Shown here: positions 15,964 to 25,702 of the stretch, in pieces
How positions within the stretch are numbered: the stretch's first letter is position 1
Layout of the letters: each line of letters starts with the position of its first letter
Assembly: GCA_039989855.1 (NCBI GenBank)
Contig: JBDXGZ010000001.1
Span: forward strand, 1-64,000
Direction of reading: 5' to 3'
Source of the DNA: CALFVT01 sp039989855
GTDB lineage: Bacteria; Pseudomonadota; Alphaproteobacteria; Caulobacterales; Maricaulaceae
Length of the DNA stretch: 64,000 nucleotides
Translations under genes and position numbers: made by a program
The notes under the pieces: model-generated
What the model was told of the DNA's origin: nothing
Seen by the model: only the letters and a program-made list of their open reading frames with translations
Database searches by the model: none

Positions 15964-17829
15964 ATGCGTCATGTTTTTATCATTTTGGCTGTTGTTATTG
16001 GCTTAACAGCCTGCGGGGAACAGGTGTCAAGCGAGATAGTAAGCGTTGCTGAGCCCACCCCGCATATTGTTGTTGATCAATTTGGCTACCTTCCAGATCT
16101 TCAGAAACGAGCGGTCTTGCGTAACCCCAAGCGCGGTTATGATGCTGGGCAGACTTATCAGCCGGGCGCACACATCGAACTTATTAATAAACGCACGGGG
16201 AAAGTTGTACTTACATCCGCGCCGCGCGCATGGCGTAACGGAGCGGTTCACGACAAGAGCGGTGATCAAGCGTGGATTTTTGATTTTTCAAGTGTAACTC
16301 AGGCGGGCCGCTATAGCGTGCGTGATCCGCAAAACCATATTGAGAGTTACACGTTTGAAATCTCATCTAATGTTTACAGGCCCGTTTTAAAGGCGGCGTT
16401 TAAATCACTCTATTATCAGCGAGCAGGCTACGCTAAGCGCTCACCCTACGCTGCGCGCGGATTTGAAGACGACGCCAGTCATTTAGGCCGAGGTCAAGAT
16501 AGTGAGGCTCGAAGCTTTTTTGATAAGGATAACGCGGCAACAGCCCGTGACCTTCGCGGAGGATGGTATGATGCGGGGGATTATAATAAATATACAAATT
16601 GGACGTCTGATTATATTATCTCGCTACTGCATAGCTATCAGGAAAACCCAAAGGTTTGGGGCGATGACTTTGATATTCCAGAAAGTGGCAATGGTATTCC
16701 TGATATTTTGGATGAAGTGAAATGGGGCTTGGATTGGCTCGCGCGGATGCAAAACCCTGATGGGTCCGTTTTATCCGTTCAAGGTCTTGCCAAAGCCTCG
16801 CCGCCGTCTGCAGCGACAGAGCCAAGTTATTATGGGCCGCAAAGCACGTCTGCAACATTGTCAGGAGCGGCGGCTTTCGCCTATGCGGCTAAGGTTTACA
16901 AGGGGCCTGCCGCGAGGGACTATGCGACACGGGCGAACAAAGCGTGGGCGTGGGCTGTCAAAAATCCAAATGTAATTTTTAAAAACAATGAGGCGTCTTA
17001 TCAGTCCGAAGGTCTTGCAGCGGGTCAGCAAGAAGTGGACGATAAAGGTCGTCAGCAAAAATGGCTGCAAGCTGCGCTCTATCTCCACGTTCTCACGGGA
17101 GATCGTCAATTCAGTGATCAAGCCGCTAAATATTACGGGCAGCTAAACCCAATCGATGCCTATTGGTTTGATCCCTTTGAGGCAAAGCTTACGCAAAGCC
17201 TTGTATTTTACGCCAAGCAGCCCCGAACACCTCGTGCGTTGAAGGCGCGTATTCTTGAAGATTTTAAAGGCCATCTTTTTAATTCTGAACCAGGCCTAAA
17301 AGCCGTTCAAACTGAGGTTGATCCTTATGGGTCTCCGCTGAAAGCTTATACGTGGGGTAGTAATTCTGTAAAATCCGCTAAAGGTAGCCTATTCATGATG
17401 GGCGTTTGGAGTGGTATTGCGCCAAACCGTAATAGGGAGCTTGTTAATGCAGCAGCGAATTACGCTCACTATATTCACGGTGTTAATCCGCTTGGTAAAA
17501 CATATCTTTCTAATATGCGTGTGCAGGGGGCTGAAAATGATGCGCAGCGATTCTTCCATGCATGGTTTAAAGGTCGCCCCCCTTCAGGTTTCTTAGTTGG
17601 AGGTCCAAACCCGAGCTATAGTGCAGATAGCTGTTGCCCTAATCGGTGCGGGGGGGATGGAAACGGTTTGTGTCGTCAGGCACCGTTGATTCCACCGTCA
17701 CGTCAACCGGATGCAAAATCCTATGTTGATTTCAATGATGACTGGCCGCTTAATAGCTGGGAAGTGACTGAAAACAGTCTTGGGTACCAGACGCATTATT
17801 TAAGGCTTATTTCAAAGCTTGTAGATTAA
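15964..17829 (+). CDS. Glycoside hydrolase family 9 lipoprotein (endoglucanase-like)
   Basis: The protein (621 residues from the ATG at 15964, preceded by GGGAGGAGAG) has a lipoprotein signal with lipobox LTAC (Cys17). An N-terminal CelD-type Ig-like domain begins VDQFGYLPDLQKRAVL. The GH9 (alpha/alpha)6 barrel follows: GGWYDAGDYNKYTNW carries the catalytic aspartates (D203/D206), HYIHGVNPLGKTYLSNM is the His motif, and the C-terminal NSWEVTENSLGYQ region should carry the acid glutamate. A Cys-rich patch, SCCPNRCGG, may form disulfides. It probably cleaves beta-1,4-glucans at the cell surface or in the periplasm. No other polysaccharide genes lie nearby. Confidence 0.92.
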   Translation: MRHVFIILAVVIGLTACGEQVSSEIVSVAEPTPHIVVDQFGYLPDLQKRAVLRNPKRGYDAGQTYQPGAHIELINKRTGKVVLTSAPRAWRNGAVHDKSGDQAWIFDFSSVTQAGRYSVRDPQNHIESYTFEISSNVYRPVLKAAFKSLYYQRAGYAKRSPYAARGFEDDASHLGRGQDSEARSFFDKDNAATARDLRGGWYDAGDYNKYTNWTSDYIISLLHSYQENPKVWGDDFDIPESGNGIPDILDEVKWGLDWLARMQNPDGSVLSVQGLAKASPPSAATEPSYYGPQSTSATLSGAAAFAYAAKVYKGPAARDYATRANKAWAWAVKNPNVIFKNNEASYQSEGLAAGQQEVDDKGRQQKWLQAALYLHVLTGDRQFSDQAAKYYGQLNPIDAYWFDPFEAKLTQSLVFYAKQPRTPRALKARILEDFKGHLFNSEPGLKAVQTEVDPYGSPLKAYTWGSNSVKSAKGSLFMMGVWSGIAPNRNRELVNAAANYAHYIHGVNPLGKTYLSNMRVQGAENDAQRFFHAWFKGRPPSGFLVGGPNPSYSADSCCPNRCGGDGNGLCRQAPLIPPSRQPDAKSYVDFNDDWPLNSWEVTENSLGYQTHYLRLISKLVD

Positions 17830-17836
17830 AATAAAG

Positions 17837-17856
17837 ATATAAGAATTTTTTTATAT
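17837..17856. promoter_or_regulatory. AT-rich inverted repeat before arsR-metF operon
   Basis: ATATAA (17837-17842) and TTATAT (17851-17856) flank an AT core, 26 bases before the start of the ArsR-type gene. ArsR proteins often bind such AT-rich dyads, so this is a candidate autoregulatory operator. No SAM riboswitch fold is apparent here. Confidence 0.4.
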
Positions 17857-17881
17857 ACTTTTGTTCTAACCCTGCTATGAC

Positions 17882-18844
17882 ATGTGTATGGACTCACTTG
17901 CGAGCATATTAAAGACACTTGGTCACCCGGACCGCCTGCGAATCCTCGCGATCTTATCGCATGGGGATTTCACGGTAAGTGAAATTACAAAGGTCATGGG
18001 ATTAAGCCAGCCGCGCGTGACACAATATATTAATACGCTAGAGGCTGTTGGAATTCTTGAACGTCTAAAGGAGGGAAGCTGGGTTTTCTCTCGCTTACGT
18101 CGTCAAAATGCAAAAAATTGGGCCATAGTCTCAGCTGTTTTATCTCAACTCCCTGATGATGACGCTGTGTTGATGGCCGATTTTCGTAGACTAGGTGAGA
18201 TCAAGACTGCGCGTGCTGAAGCAGCAAATGCCTTTTTTGCTCAAGCAGCCAATGACCAAGATCAGCTCGGGATTGAATATCTTCCGCGTGAAGATATTGA
18301 CGCAGAACTGCGTTCGCTTTTAGGTGATGGACCACATGAGCTTTTAGTTGATTTAGGAACAGGGTCTGGACGCGTTCTCACCGTTTTAGCTGACTTATTT
18401 GGACGTGGAATTGGGATCGATAATAGTCGCGATATGCTGGGTGTTGCGCGTCATAGTTTAAATAAATCTGAGCTGACTCACATGCGGGTTCGCCAAGGCG
18501 ATCTTAATAATACGGGCTTAGTCGGTAGCGATGCGTCTGTCGTGACATTACACCAAGTGCTGCATTATCTTGAACGGCCCGCAGAGGCGATCGCTGAATC
18601 TGCCCGACTATTATCCGATCATGGGCAGCTTATTATCATTGATTTCGATTCTCATGATTTCGATGATTTCCGAGATCGTTTCGCACATCGTCACCTCGGA
18701 TTCTCTGATAATACTATCGCAACTTATTTCAAATCTTGTGGCTTAACCCTATCGCAAACCCGAACAGTGGAGACGCGTGAAAGTTATCCTAATGTAAAAT
18801 TATGGTGCGGTATTAAAGCCGCCTCAATGAAAGATGTAAGCTAA
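17882..18844 (+). CDS. ArsR-family regulator fused to SAM-dependent methyltransferase
   Basis: The N-terminal 90 or so residues form an ArsR winged helix (LKTLGHPDRLRILAIL, then VSEITKVMGLSQPRVTQYI). From about residue 150 a class I methyltransferase domain follows, with motif I in LLVDLGTGSGRVL, the acidic IGIDNSRDML and a VVTLHQVLHYL segment. No metal-binding cysteine motif of metalloregulators is seen in the HTH. In alphaproteobacteria this fusion typically precedes metF/metH, and SAM or SAH is the plausible effector. The stop overlaps the metF start by one base. Confidence 0.9.
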   Translation: MCMDSLASILKTLGHPDRLRILAILSHGDFTVSEITKVMGLSQPRVTQYINTLEAVGILERLKEGSWVFSRLRRQNAKNWAIVSAVLSQLPDDDAVLMADFRRLGEIKTARAEAANAFFAQAANDQDQLGIEYLPREDIDAELRSLLGDGPHELLVDLGTGSGRVLTVLADLFGRGIGIDNSRDMLGVARHSLNKSELTHMRVRQGDLNNTGLVGSDASVVTLHQVLHYLERPAEAIAESARLLSDHGQLIIIDFDSHDFDDFRDRFAHRHLGFSDNTIATYFKSCGLTLSQTRTVETRESYPNVKLWCGIKAASMKDVS

Positions 18845-19776
18845 TGCAAGCTTTACTCAAATCTGGGTTTTCTGACCGTAACCTTGGGCCTGTTGCGCGC
18901 ACTGCGGGAACACCTTCGGATGACGTCAAGGTCTCCTATGAATTTTTCCCGCCTAAGAATGAGGCGATGGAAGAGCGGTTATGGGCGTCAATAAAAAAAC
19001 TCGAAGCCCTTAATCCTGATTTTGTTTCTGTGACATATGGGGCAGGTGGTTCAACGCGTGAACGTACTCACCGCACGGTGACACGTATGGCGAAGGAAAC
19101 ATCCTTAAACCCTGCTGCGCATTTAACCTGCGTTGGCTCAAGCCGTGAAGAGATTAAAGAGATCGCAGACGGCTATTGGAATAATGGTGTTCGCCATATT
19201 GTGGCCCTTCGTGGTGATCCGCCAGAGGGTATCAATGAACAATATAAGCCGACACAGGGCGGTTTTGCTTATAGTTGCGATTTGGTTGCGGGGCTTAAAG
19301 AGTTTCACGATTTCGAAGTTTCTGTGTCGGCTTACCCTGAGCGCCATCCAGAAAGCCCGAATTGGGATGTGGAAATAGACAATTTAAAGCGGAAAGTTGA
19401 TGCAGGGGCGACCCGTGCGATTACGCAATTCTTTTTCTCGCCGGACACATTTATGCGCTATCTTGACCGTGTTTTAGATGCTGGAATTGATATTCCAATT
19501 GTACCGGGTCTAATGCTTCAACCAAATTTCAAAGGTCTAAAACGCATGTCTAATATGTGCGGCGTCAACGTGCCGAGTTGGTACGCTGACTTGTTTAAGG
19601 GTTTGGATAAAGACCCTGAAACACGGCAGCTTTTGACCGCGTCTCTCTCGTCTGAATTGACGGCGGAATTATTTGACCGTGGTGTCCGTCATTTTCATTT
19701 TTACACGCTGAACCGTGCTGATCTTGCTTATGCTGTCAGCCGCGTGCTTGGGCTTCACTCCCGCTTAAACGCATAG
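18844..19776 (+). CDS. metF: Methylenetetrahydrofolate reductase
   Basis: MetF reduces 5,10-methylene-THF to 5-methyl-THF with an FAD cofactor, supplying the methyl group for methionine synthase. The 310-residue TIM-barrel protein shows VSYEFFPPKNEAMEERLW (catalytic Glu region), VTYGAGGSTRERT, IVALRGDPPEG, AYPERHPES and GATRAITQFFFSPDTF. The length is normal. It lies in the operon arsR-methyltransferase / metF / methyltransferase / metH, with a one-base overlap upstream and an 8-base gap downstream. Confidence 0.97.
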   Translation: MQALLKSGFSDRNLGPVARTAGTPSDDVKVSYEFFPPKNEAMEERLWASIKKLEALNPDFVSVTYGAGGSTRERTHRTVTRMAKETSLNPAAHLTCVGSSREEIKEIADGYWNNGVRHIVALRGDPPEGINEQYKPTQGGFAYSCDLVAGLKEFHDFEVSVSAYPERHPESPNWDVEIDNLKRKVDAGATRAITQFFFSPDTFMRYLDRVLDAGIDIPIVPGLMLQPNFKGLKRMSNMCGVNVPSWYADLFKGLDKDPETRQLLTASLSSELTAELFDRGVRHFHFYTLNRADLAYAVSRVLGLHSRLNA

Positions 19777-19784
19777 AGTTTCAT

Positions 19785-20852
19785 ATGACGCAGAATAGAA
19801 CAAAGAATTGGTCTCAAATTGAGGCTTCTATCAAAGATCGTATCATCATACTCGACGGTGCGATGGGGACGATGTTGCAGCAGCAAGGTCTTGAAGAGGC
19901 CGATTTCCGTGGGGAGCGTTTTGCTGATTGGCCAAGCCCGTTGAAAGGTAATAATGATCTGTTGGTGCTGACCAAGCCTGAGGCCGTAGCTGCGATTCAT
20001 CATGCGTTCTTCGAATCGGGCGCCGATTTGATTGAAACCAATAGTTTTAATGCGACCTCAATTTCTCAAGCGGATTATGACATGCAAGAGTTCGCTCCCG
20101 AGATTGCGCGTGCGTCCGCGCAAGTCGCACGCGATTGTGCCGACGAATGGACGGCGAAAACGCCCGAGAAACCGCGCGCGGTTTTAGGCTCGATTGGGCC
20201 GATGAATAAAACATTGTCGATCTCGCCAAAGGTTGAAGACCCAGGTTACCGGGACGTGACCTTTGACGAGGTGCGCGAGTCTTATGAAGGGCAAATCCGA
20301 GCCTTTATCGATTTGGTCGATGCACTATTGATTGAAACTGTCTTTGATACGTTAAATTGTAAGGCGGCGATTATGGCTGCGCGCAATGTGTTTTTAGAGG
20401 TTGGCTATGAACGACCTATCCTAATTTCAGGCACCATTACAGACCGCTCGGGGCGGACCTTATCAGGGCAAACGGCTGAATCTTTTTGGCTATCTATCGC
20501 ACATGCGAAACCGTTTGCAGTAGGGCTTAACTGTGCACTTGGTGCTGAGGATATGCGCCCACATATTGCTGCTCTGTCAAAAGCGGCGAGTACCTACATT
20601 GTTGCTTTCCCAAATGCAGGGCTTCCCAATGCCTTCGGTGAGTATGATGAAAGCCCACAAGATATGAGTGCGCATTTATCTGACTGGATTGATAACCGCT
20701 TCGTCAATATTTTGGGTGGGTGTTGCGGAACAACGCCTGATCATATTGCAGCGATAGCTCGGCAAGCTGCAAAGGGGACGCCTCGCGTCCTGCCAGACAT
20801 CAAACCCACCTTGCGCCTCGCAGGGTTAGAGCCTTTTGATATAGCGGTATAA
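19785..20852 (+). CDS. Homocysteine S-methyltransferase module of split methionine synthase
   Basis: The 355-residue protein corresponds to the N-terminal Hcy-binding module of cobalamin-dependent MetH. The start ILDGAMGTMLQQQGLEEADF is typical of the family. The zinc ligands are visible as GLNCALGA (first Cys) and NILGGCCGTTPDHIA (vicinal pair). The remaining MetH modules are encoded by the next gene, 3 bases downstream, so the two products must act together. This split is common in alphaproteobacteria. Confidence 0.95.
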   Translation: MTQNRTKNWSQIEASIKDRIIILDGAMGTMLQQQGLEEADFRGERFADWPSPLKGNNDLLVLTKPEAVAAIHHAFFESGADLIETNSFNATSISQADYDMQEFAPEIARASAQVARDCADEWTAKTPEKPRAVLGSIGPMNKTLSISPKVEDPGYRDVTFDEVRESYEGQIRAFIDLVDALLIETVFDTLNCKAAIMAARNVFLEVGYERPILISGTITDRSGRTLSGQTAESFWLSIAHAKPFAVGLNCALGAEDMRPHIAALSKAASTYIVAFPNAGLPNAFGEYDESPQDMSAHLSDWIDNRFVNILGGCCGTTPDHIAAIARQAAKGTPRVLPDIKPTLRLAGLEPFDIAV

Positions 20853-20855
20853 ATT

Positions 20856-23504
20856 ATGTCACGATCTACCACTCAATTTATCAACATTGGTGAACGCACC
20901 AATGTTGCGGGGTCCATCCGTTTTAAAAAAATGATCGTCAATGATGATTACGATAAAGCTTTGAGCGTTGCGCGGCAACAGGTCGTAAGCGGCGCTCAAA
21001 TCATTGATGTTAATATGGATGACGGCTTGATTGACGGCGAGGCCGCGATGACGCGTTTCTTGCAACTGCTCGCGGCTGAACCCGATATTGCCCGTGTCCC
21101 CATCATGATTGATAGTTCGAAATGGTCTGTCATTGAAGCCGGGCTGAAATGTGTCCAAGGCAAGTCAGTTGTCAACTCAATATCCCTCAAAGAAGGTGAA
21201 GCGCCGTTCTTAGAACAAGCACGGAAACTCCGCGATTACGGTGCGGCGACGGTTATCATGGCCTTTGATGAAAATGGGCAAGCGGAAACGGCCGACCATA
21301 AATTTGAGATCTGCGAACGCGCCTATAATCTCCTTGTCGAAAAAGTCAGCTTCCCGCCTGAAGATATTATTTTTGATCCCAATATTTTCGCCGTTGCAAC
21401 AGGTATCGAAGAACATAATGATTATGCGGTGGCCTTTTTTGACGCCTGTAAACGCATTAAAGCTAACCTCCCGCATGCGCGAATTTCGGGCGGCCTATCG
21501 AATGTAAGCTTTGCCTTTCGCGGGAATAATCCTGTGCGCGAAGCCATGCATTCGGTCTTTCTCTATCACGCTATTCCTGCGGGACTCGATATGGCCATCG
21601 TTAATGCAGGACAGCTAACGATCTATGATGATATTCCCGATGAACTACGGGAACGGGTTGAAGATGTTATCCTCAACCGCCGATCAGACGCGACGGACCG
21701 CCTTTTGGATGTGGCCGAGAAATACCGCGGTGACGGCAAAGCTAAAGCGCAAGTGGTTGATACAGCATGGCGTGAGCAACCTGTCGGTAAGCGGCTTGAA
21801 CATGCGCTTGTGCGCGGCATCACAGAGTTCATTGTTGACGATACCGAAGAAGCACGTCAAGCGGCAGAACGGCCTTTACATGTCATCGAAGGGCCTCTCA
21901 TGGACGGTATGAATGTCGTCGGTGATCTGTTCGGGGCTGGTAAAATGTTCCTCCCACAAGTTGTTAAATCCGCGCGCGTTATGAAAGCGGCCGTCGCCCA
22001 CCTAATGCCTTTTATGGAAGCCGAGAAAGAAGAACTTGGTACGGCAGGACAAAGTAACGGTAAAATCCTAATGGCGACCGTCAAAGGCGACGTGCATGAT
22101 ATAGGTAAAAATATCGTCGGCGTTGTGCTGCAATGTAACGGCTATGATATTGTCGACCTAGGGGTTATGGTTCCTGCGGAGAAAATCCTCGCAGAAGCCA
22201 AGGCCCATAATGTTGATATGATCGGCCTGTCGGGCCTGATCACACCAAGCCTTGATGAGATGGTTTTTGTTGGTCAAGAGATGCAGCGTTTGGACTTTAA
22301 CGTGCCGCTTTTAATTGGCGGGGCGACGACCTCTAAAACACATACGGCGGTCAAAATTGAACCCGCTTATCAGAACGATACGACCGTCTATGTTACAGAT
22401 GCGTCGCGCGCCGTCGGCGTGGTGAGTACATTGCTCGGGGATGATAAGGACGCTTATGTGTCCAAGACCCGAGTCGATTATGCCAAAGCGCGTGAGGCGC
22501 ATTTGGCAGGTCGTACCAAGAAGGCGCGGCTCTCTGTTGAGGATGCCCGCGCTAATGGATGGACAACCGATTGGGATAATTACACCCCGCCTAAGCCGAC
22601 CTTCACTGGCACAAAGAATTTCGTCAATTATGACCTCGCAGCCTTAAGGGATTTCATCGACTGGACGCCGTTCTTTGCGACGTGGGAGCTGAAAGGTCGC
22701 TACCCTGCAATCTTAGAGAGCGAGGCTTACGGCGAAGCGGCACGGGACTTGTTTAAAGATGCGAACGCCATGCTTGATAAAATAATTTCGGAAAAATGGG
22801 TCGAAGCGCGCGGCGTTATCGGCTTTTGGCCATGCGAGCGGAACGGGGATGATGTGCGTGTTTTCACTGATGAAAGCCGCAGCGAGACTTTGGCTCACTT
22901 CCACGGTCTGCGCCAGCAAATCGATAAGGGCGGGAATAAGAAACCGAACTATTGTATCTCTGATTATGTCGCCCCAAGTGACGATTATATCGGCGGCTTC
23001 TGCGTGACCGCAGGGCTAGGTGAAGACGGTGGTGAGGATGGCCGCGCGAAAGCGTTTAAAGACGCTGGCGATGATTATAATGCCATCCTGTTCCAAGCCC
23101 TTACAGACCGCTTGGCAGAAGCTTTCGCGGAACATATGCACAAACGCGTGCGGATGGAGTTCTGGGGCTATGCGCCTGATGAAACCTCTATGGGGGATGA
23201 TCTGATTGCCGAAAAATATGCCGGCATACGCCCCGCACCGGGCTACCCTGCGCAGCCAGACCATACGGAAAAGGCGACATTGTTCCGCTTGCTCGATGCG
23301 ACAAAAGAGGCGGGGGTAACGCTGACGCAAAGCTTTGCCATGCACCCTGCGAGTTCCGTATCTGGCCTTTATTTCAGCCACCCAGATAGTGTCTATTTCG
23401 GTGTGGGTAAGATTGAAAAAGACCAAGTCGAAGACTATGCCGCCCGTAAAGATATGGACCTCTATGATGTGGAACGCTGGCTTGCCCCGATTTTGAATTA
23501 TTAG
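20856..23504 (+). CDS. metH: Cobalamin-dependent methionine synthase, folate/B12/SAM modules
   Basis: The 882-residue protein carries the last three MetH modules. The pterin-binding barrel starts INIGERTNVAGSIRFKKMI. The cobalamin domain shows DVHDIGKNIVGVVL (the D-x-H-x2-G motif with the His ligand) and IGLSGLITPSLDEM. The C-terminal SAM-dependent reactivation domain shows EFWGYAPDE, GIRPAPGYPAQPDH and SVSGLYFSHPDSVYFGVG. The Hcy module is missing and is supplied by the preceding gene. It is the last gene of the operon. Confidence 0.97.
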   Translation: MSRSTTQFINIGERTNVAGSIRFKKMIVNDDYDKALSVARQQVVSGAQIIDVNMDDGLIDGEAAMTRFLQLLAAEPDIARVPIMIDSSKWSVIEAGLKCVQGKSVVNSISLKEGEAPFLEQARKLRDYGAATVIMAFDENGQAETADHKFEICERAYNLLVEKVSFPPEDIIFDPNIFAVATGIEEHNDYAVAFFDACKRIKANLPHARISGGLSNVSFAFRGNNPVREAMHSVFLYHAIPAGLDMAIVNAGQLTIYDDIPDELRERVEDVILNRRSDATDRLLDVAEKYRGDGKAKAQVVDTAWREQPVGKRLEHALVRGITEFIVDDTEEARQAAERPLHVIEGPLMDGMNVVGDLFGAGKMFLPQVVKSARVMKAAVAHLMPFMEAEKEELGTAGQSNGKILMATVKGDVHDIGKNIVGVVLQCNGYDIVDLGVMVPAEKILAEAKAHNVDMIGLSGLITPSLDEMVFVGQEMQRLDFNVPLLIGGATTSKTHTAVKIEPAYQNDTTVYVTDASRAVGVVSTLLGDDKDAYVSKTRVDYAKAREAHLAGRTKKARLSVEDARANGWTTDWDNYTPPKPTFTGTKNFVNYDLAALRDFIDWTPFFATWELKGRYPAILESEAYGEAARDLFKDANAMLDKIISEKWVEARGVIGFWPCERNGDDVRVFTDESRSETLAHFHGLRQQIDKGGNKKPNYCISDYVAPSDDYIGGFCVTAGLGEDGGEDGRAKAFKDAGDDYNAILFQALTDRLAEAFAEHMHKRVRMEFWGYAPDETSMGDDLIAEKYAGIRPAPGYPAQPDHTEKATLFRLLDATKEAGVTLTQSFAMHPASSVSGLYFSHPDSVYFGVGKIEKDQVEDYAARKDMDLYDVERWLAPILNY

Positions 23505-23560
23505 GGGACGTAAGAGATCCCGACTCTCGCCGGGATAAGCGGAGGTCGTAGATTATCTTG

Positions 23561-24232
23561 TTAAAACGGGCAGGGTGAGGTGACGCTCACGGGTTTACCT
23601 CCAATAGGATGCCTCACGGTGAGGTTTTCTGCATGGAGGCAAAGACGCGGTGCAGCCTCGAAGACATCATCACCCGCGTAAATACGGTCGCCTAATATGG
23701 GATGGCCCATTGTCCACATATGGACGCGGAGTTGATGCGAACGGCCCGTAATAGGATGTAAGGAAACGCGGCTAGAGTTTTGGTTGTCCTGTGTTTTCAC
23801 CCAATCAGTTTGTGCAGACTTACCATGCTCAAAGCAGACCATTTGTCGTGGGCGTTCGGGCCAATCTGCGCGCAAGGGTAAATTTATATGCCCGCTATCT
23901 TGGGGATGCCCCGCGATGAGAGCTGTGTATGTTTTCTCTGTATAGCGCTTCTCAAATTGTAACCCAAGGTGCCGCTGCGCCTCTGGGGTTCGGGCGAAGA
24001 CCATAACACCCGATGTGGCAACATCTAGGCGGTGTATCAATAAGGCTTCGGGATGGATTGATTGCAACCGCGATATTAAACAATCCGCTAAAGCCTCACC
24101 CCGTCCCGGAACGGATAATAAATCCGCAGGTTTATTGACGAAAATAAGGGCTTCATCCGCATATAGAATGTCTATATCCGTGGAGGGCGGATTATAAATG
24201 AACTCACGCCGCGCGGGTAGTTCAGGCCGCAT
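23561..24232 (-). CDS. rluA: RluA family pseudouridine synthase
   Basis: This 223-residue enzyme isomerises uridine in RNA. The catalytic motif HRLDVATSGVMVFARTPEAQ contains the essential Asp. The segments INLPLRADWPERPRQMVCFE and GKSAQTDW closely resemble E. coli RluA (23S rRNA U746 / tRNA U32) as I remember it, and the closing HQLRVHMWTMGHPILGD is family-wide. There is no S4 domain, as in RluA itself. Its stop lies 57 bases from the convergent metH. The start abuts the rnd stop codon, so it is probably co-transcribed with rnd. Confidence 0.9.
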   Translation of the reverse strand: MRPELPARREFIYNPPSTDIDILYADEALIFVNKPADLLSVPGRGEALADCLISRLQSIHPEALLIHRLDVATSGVMVFARTPEAQRHLGLQFEKRYTEKTYTALIAGHPQDSGHINLPLRADWPERPRQMVCFEHGKSAQTDWVKTQDNQNSSRVSLHPITGRSHQLRVHMWTMGHPILGDRIYAGDDVFEAAPRLCLHAENLTVRHPIGGKPVSVTSPCPF

Positions 24233-25386
24233 TAGTCCAGCTTTTGTGTGACGACTTTGCGTCCTTCGAGACGTAGGGCGATTTTTCCCGCCAAAAGATC
24301 AAGCGCTTGGTTCCCGAAAATTTCACGGCGCCATCCTGTAAGAGCTGCAACATCAGCCTTTTCACCAAAGGCTGCAATCTGCTCAATGTCACTCGCATTG
24401 GCGACAAGACGCGGAGCTAATTCTTCATATTCCGTACAGAGTTTAAGCAGCGTTCTTAACATCTCTATCGTTGGCCCGAGTTGAGGCGGCATATGTTTAG
24501 CTTTGGGCACAATAGGCGCGTAATCATCAACATTATCTAGTGCGTAATTGATCATCTTAATGAGGTCGTCAACGCTTCTGCTATTTGCAAAGCCTTTTGG
24601 GACACCGCGTAACCGTGCGAGGGCTTTAGTGTCGAGAGGCTTATTTTGCGCTATGTCATACAGAGCGTCATCTTTGACAACACGTCGACGGGGTATGTTG
24701 CGCCGAATGGCTTGTTTTTCGCGCCATGATGCGGCCGCTTTAAGGACGGCCATATTTTCTTTTCGCGGGTTTCTGACTTTCAAGCGTTGCCACGCCATAT
24801 CGGGGTCGAAGTTATATAGCTCTTCATTTAACTGAGGCTTTAATTCTTCTTCAATCCAACCTAGGCGTCCGCGTTCTTTAAGCTCTTCAATCATTGCGGG
24901 GTATAAATCACGAAGGTGAGTGACATCGGCTAGGGCGTAAGACAGTTGTTTCTCAGATAAAGGCCGTCGGGACCAATCTGTGAAACGTGCGCCTTTATCA
25001 AGGATTAAACCAAGACGGTCTTTCACGAGGGCCATATAACCAACGGAATCGCCTAATCCCAATGCCATAGCTCCGATTTGTGTATCAAAGATAGGGGCAG
25101 GGACAGCCTTGCAAAGGCTATAAAATATTTCCATGTCTTGCCGCGCTGCATGCATGACCTTGGTCAAACTTTCGTGCATTAAAAGCGCATTAAAGGGTGC
25201 GAGGTCGAGGCCGTCGGCGAGGGGGTCAATAATGGCTTCATCCGTATCAGTTGCAACCTGTATGAGGCACAGCTCAGAGTAAAATGTGCTCTCCCGCATA
25301 AATTCCGTATCAACACAAAGAAAGTCTTTGTCGCGCGCAGCATCGCAAAATTGGATGAGAGACTCGGTTGTCGTGATAATATTCAT
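24232..25386 (-). CDS. rnd: Ribonuclease D
   Basis: RNase D is a 3'-5' exonuclease that trims tRNA and other stable RNA precursors. The 384-residue protein has the DEDDy exonuclease motifs: FLCVDTEFMRES (Exo I), a middle FDTQIGAMALGLGDSVGY (Exo II), and LSYALADVTHLRDLYPAM (Exo III with Tyr and Asp). A C-terminal HRDC domain follows at about residues 205-285. The stop touches the start of rluA. Confidence 0.95.
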   Translation of the reverse strand: MNIITTTESLIQFCDAARDKDFLCVDTEFMRESTFYSELCLIQVATDTDEAIIDPLADGLDLAPFNALLMHESLTKVMHAARQDMEIFYSLCKAVPAPIFDTQIGAMALGLGDSVGYMALVKDRLGLILDKGARFTDWSRRPLSEKQLSYALADVTHLRDLYPAMIEELKERGRLGWIEEELKPQLNEELYNFDPDMAWQRLKVRNPRKENMAVLKAAASWREKQAIRRNIPRRRVVKDDALYDIAQNKPLDTKALARLRGVPKGFANSRSVDDLIKMINYALDNVDDYAPIVPKAKHMPPQLGPTIEMLRTLLKLCTEYEELAPRLVANASDIEQIAAFGEKADVAALTGWRREIFGNQALDLLAGKIALRLEGRKVVTQKLD

Positions 25387-25468
25387 AAGATGCTTTAACA
25401 GGGTGCGAGGTCGGCGTCACCCCTAATTGCTGTTAAGCTACTTAGCGGCATGAATGGGATTTCGCAGT

Positions 25469-25636
25469 TTACGCCTTAACGAATTCAATGTCTAAAGGCG
25501 CCCCATTAAATTGTCCTGAAGTGGTCTTGCGCGGTGATTGGGCATCACAAATGATATAAGTATGAATTTTGATAAAATAAAATGGGACAGTTAAATCGTG
25601 CAGAGATGAGAAATATATACCTAACGTGACTTTCAT
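25469..25636 (-). CDS. Possible small protein or gene remnant upstream of rnd
   Basis: A minus-strand ATG frame of 55 codons lies between rnd and the small plus-strand ORF. The second half, with IICDAQSPRKTTSGQFNGAP and then LDIEFVKA, reads like genuine protein, whereas the first half is hydrophobic and less convincing. There is no good ribosome binding site before the ATG at 25634-25636. I do not recognise a family. It could be a short gene, or the surviving 3' end of one. The rest of the 25387-25702 gap shows nothing else. Confidence 0.3.
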   Translation of the reverse strand: MKVTLGIYFSSLHDLTVPFYFIKIHTYIICDAQSPRKTTSGQFNGAPLDIEFVKA

Positions 25637-25702
25637 CACGCTTCACTGTAAGAGTAATATGTAGTTGGGGGTATCAAATAAAATAAAATGGAGGAATATA
25701 TC

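Noticed and set aside
17829..17882. SAM riboswitch before the methionine operon
   Set aside because: Only about 50 bases are available and no riboswitch core is seen. A protein operator is more likely.
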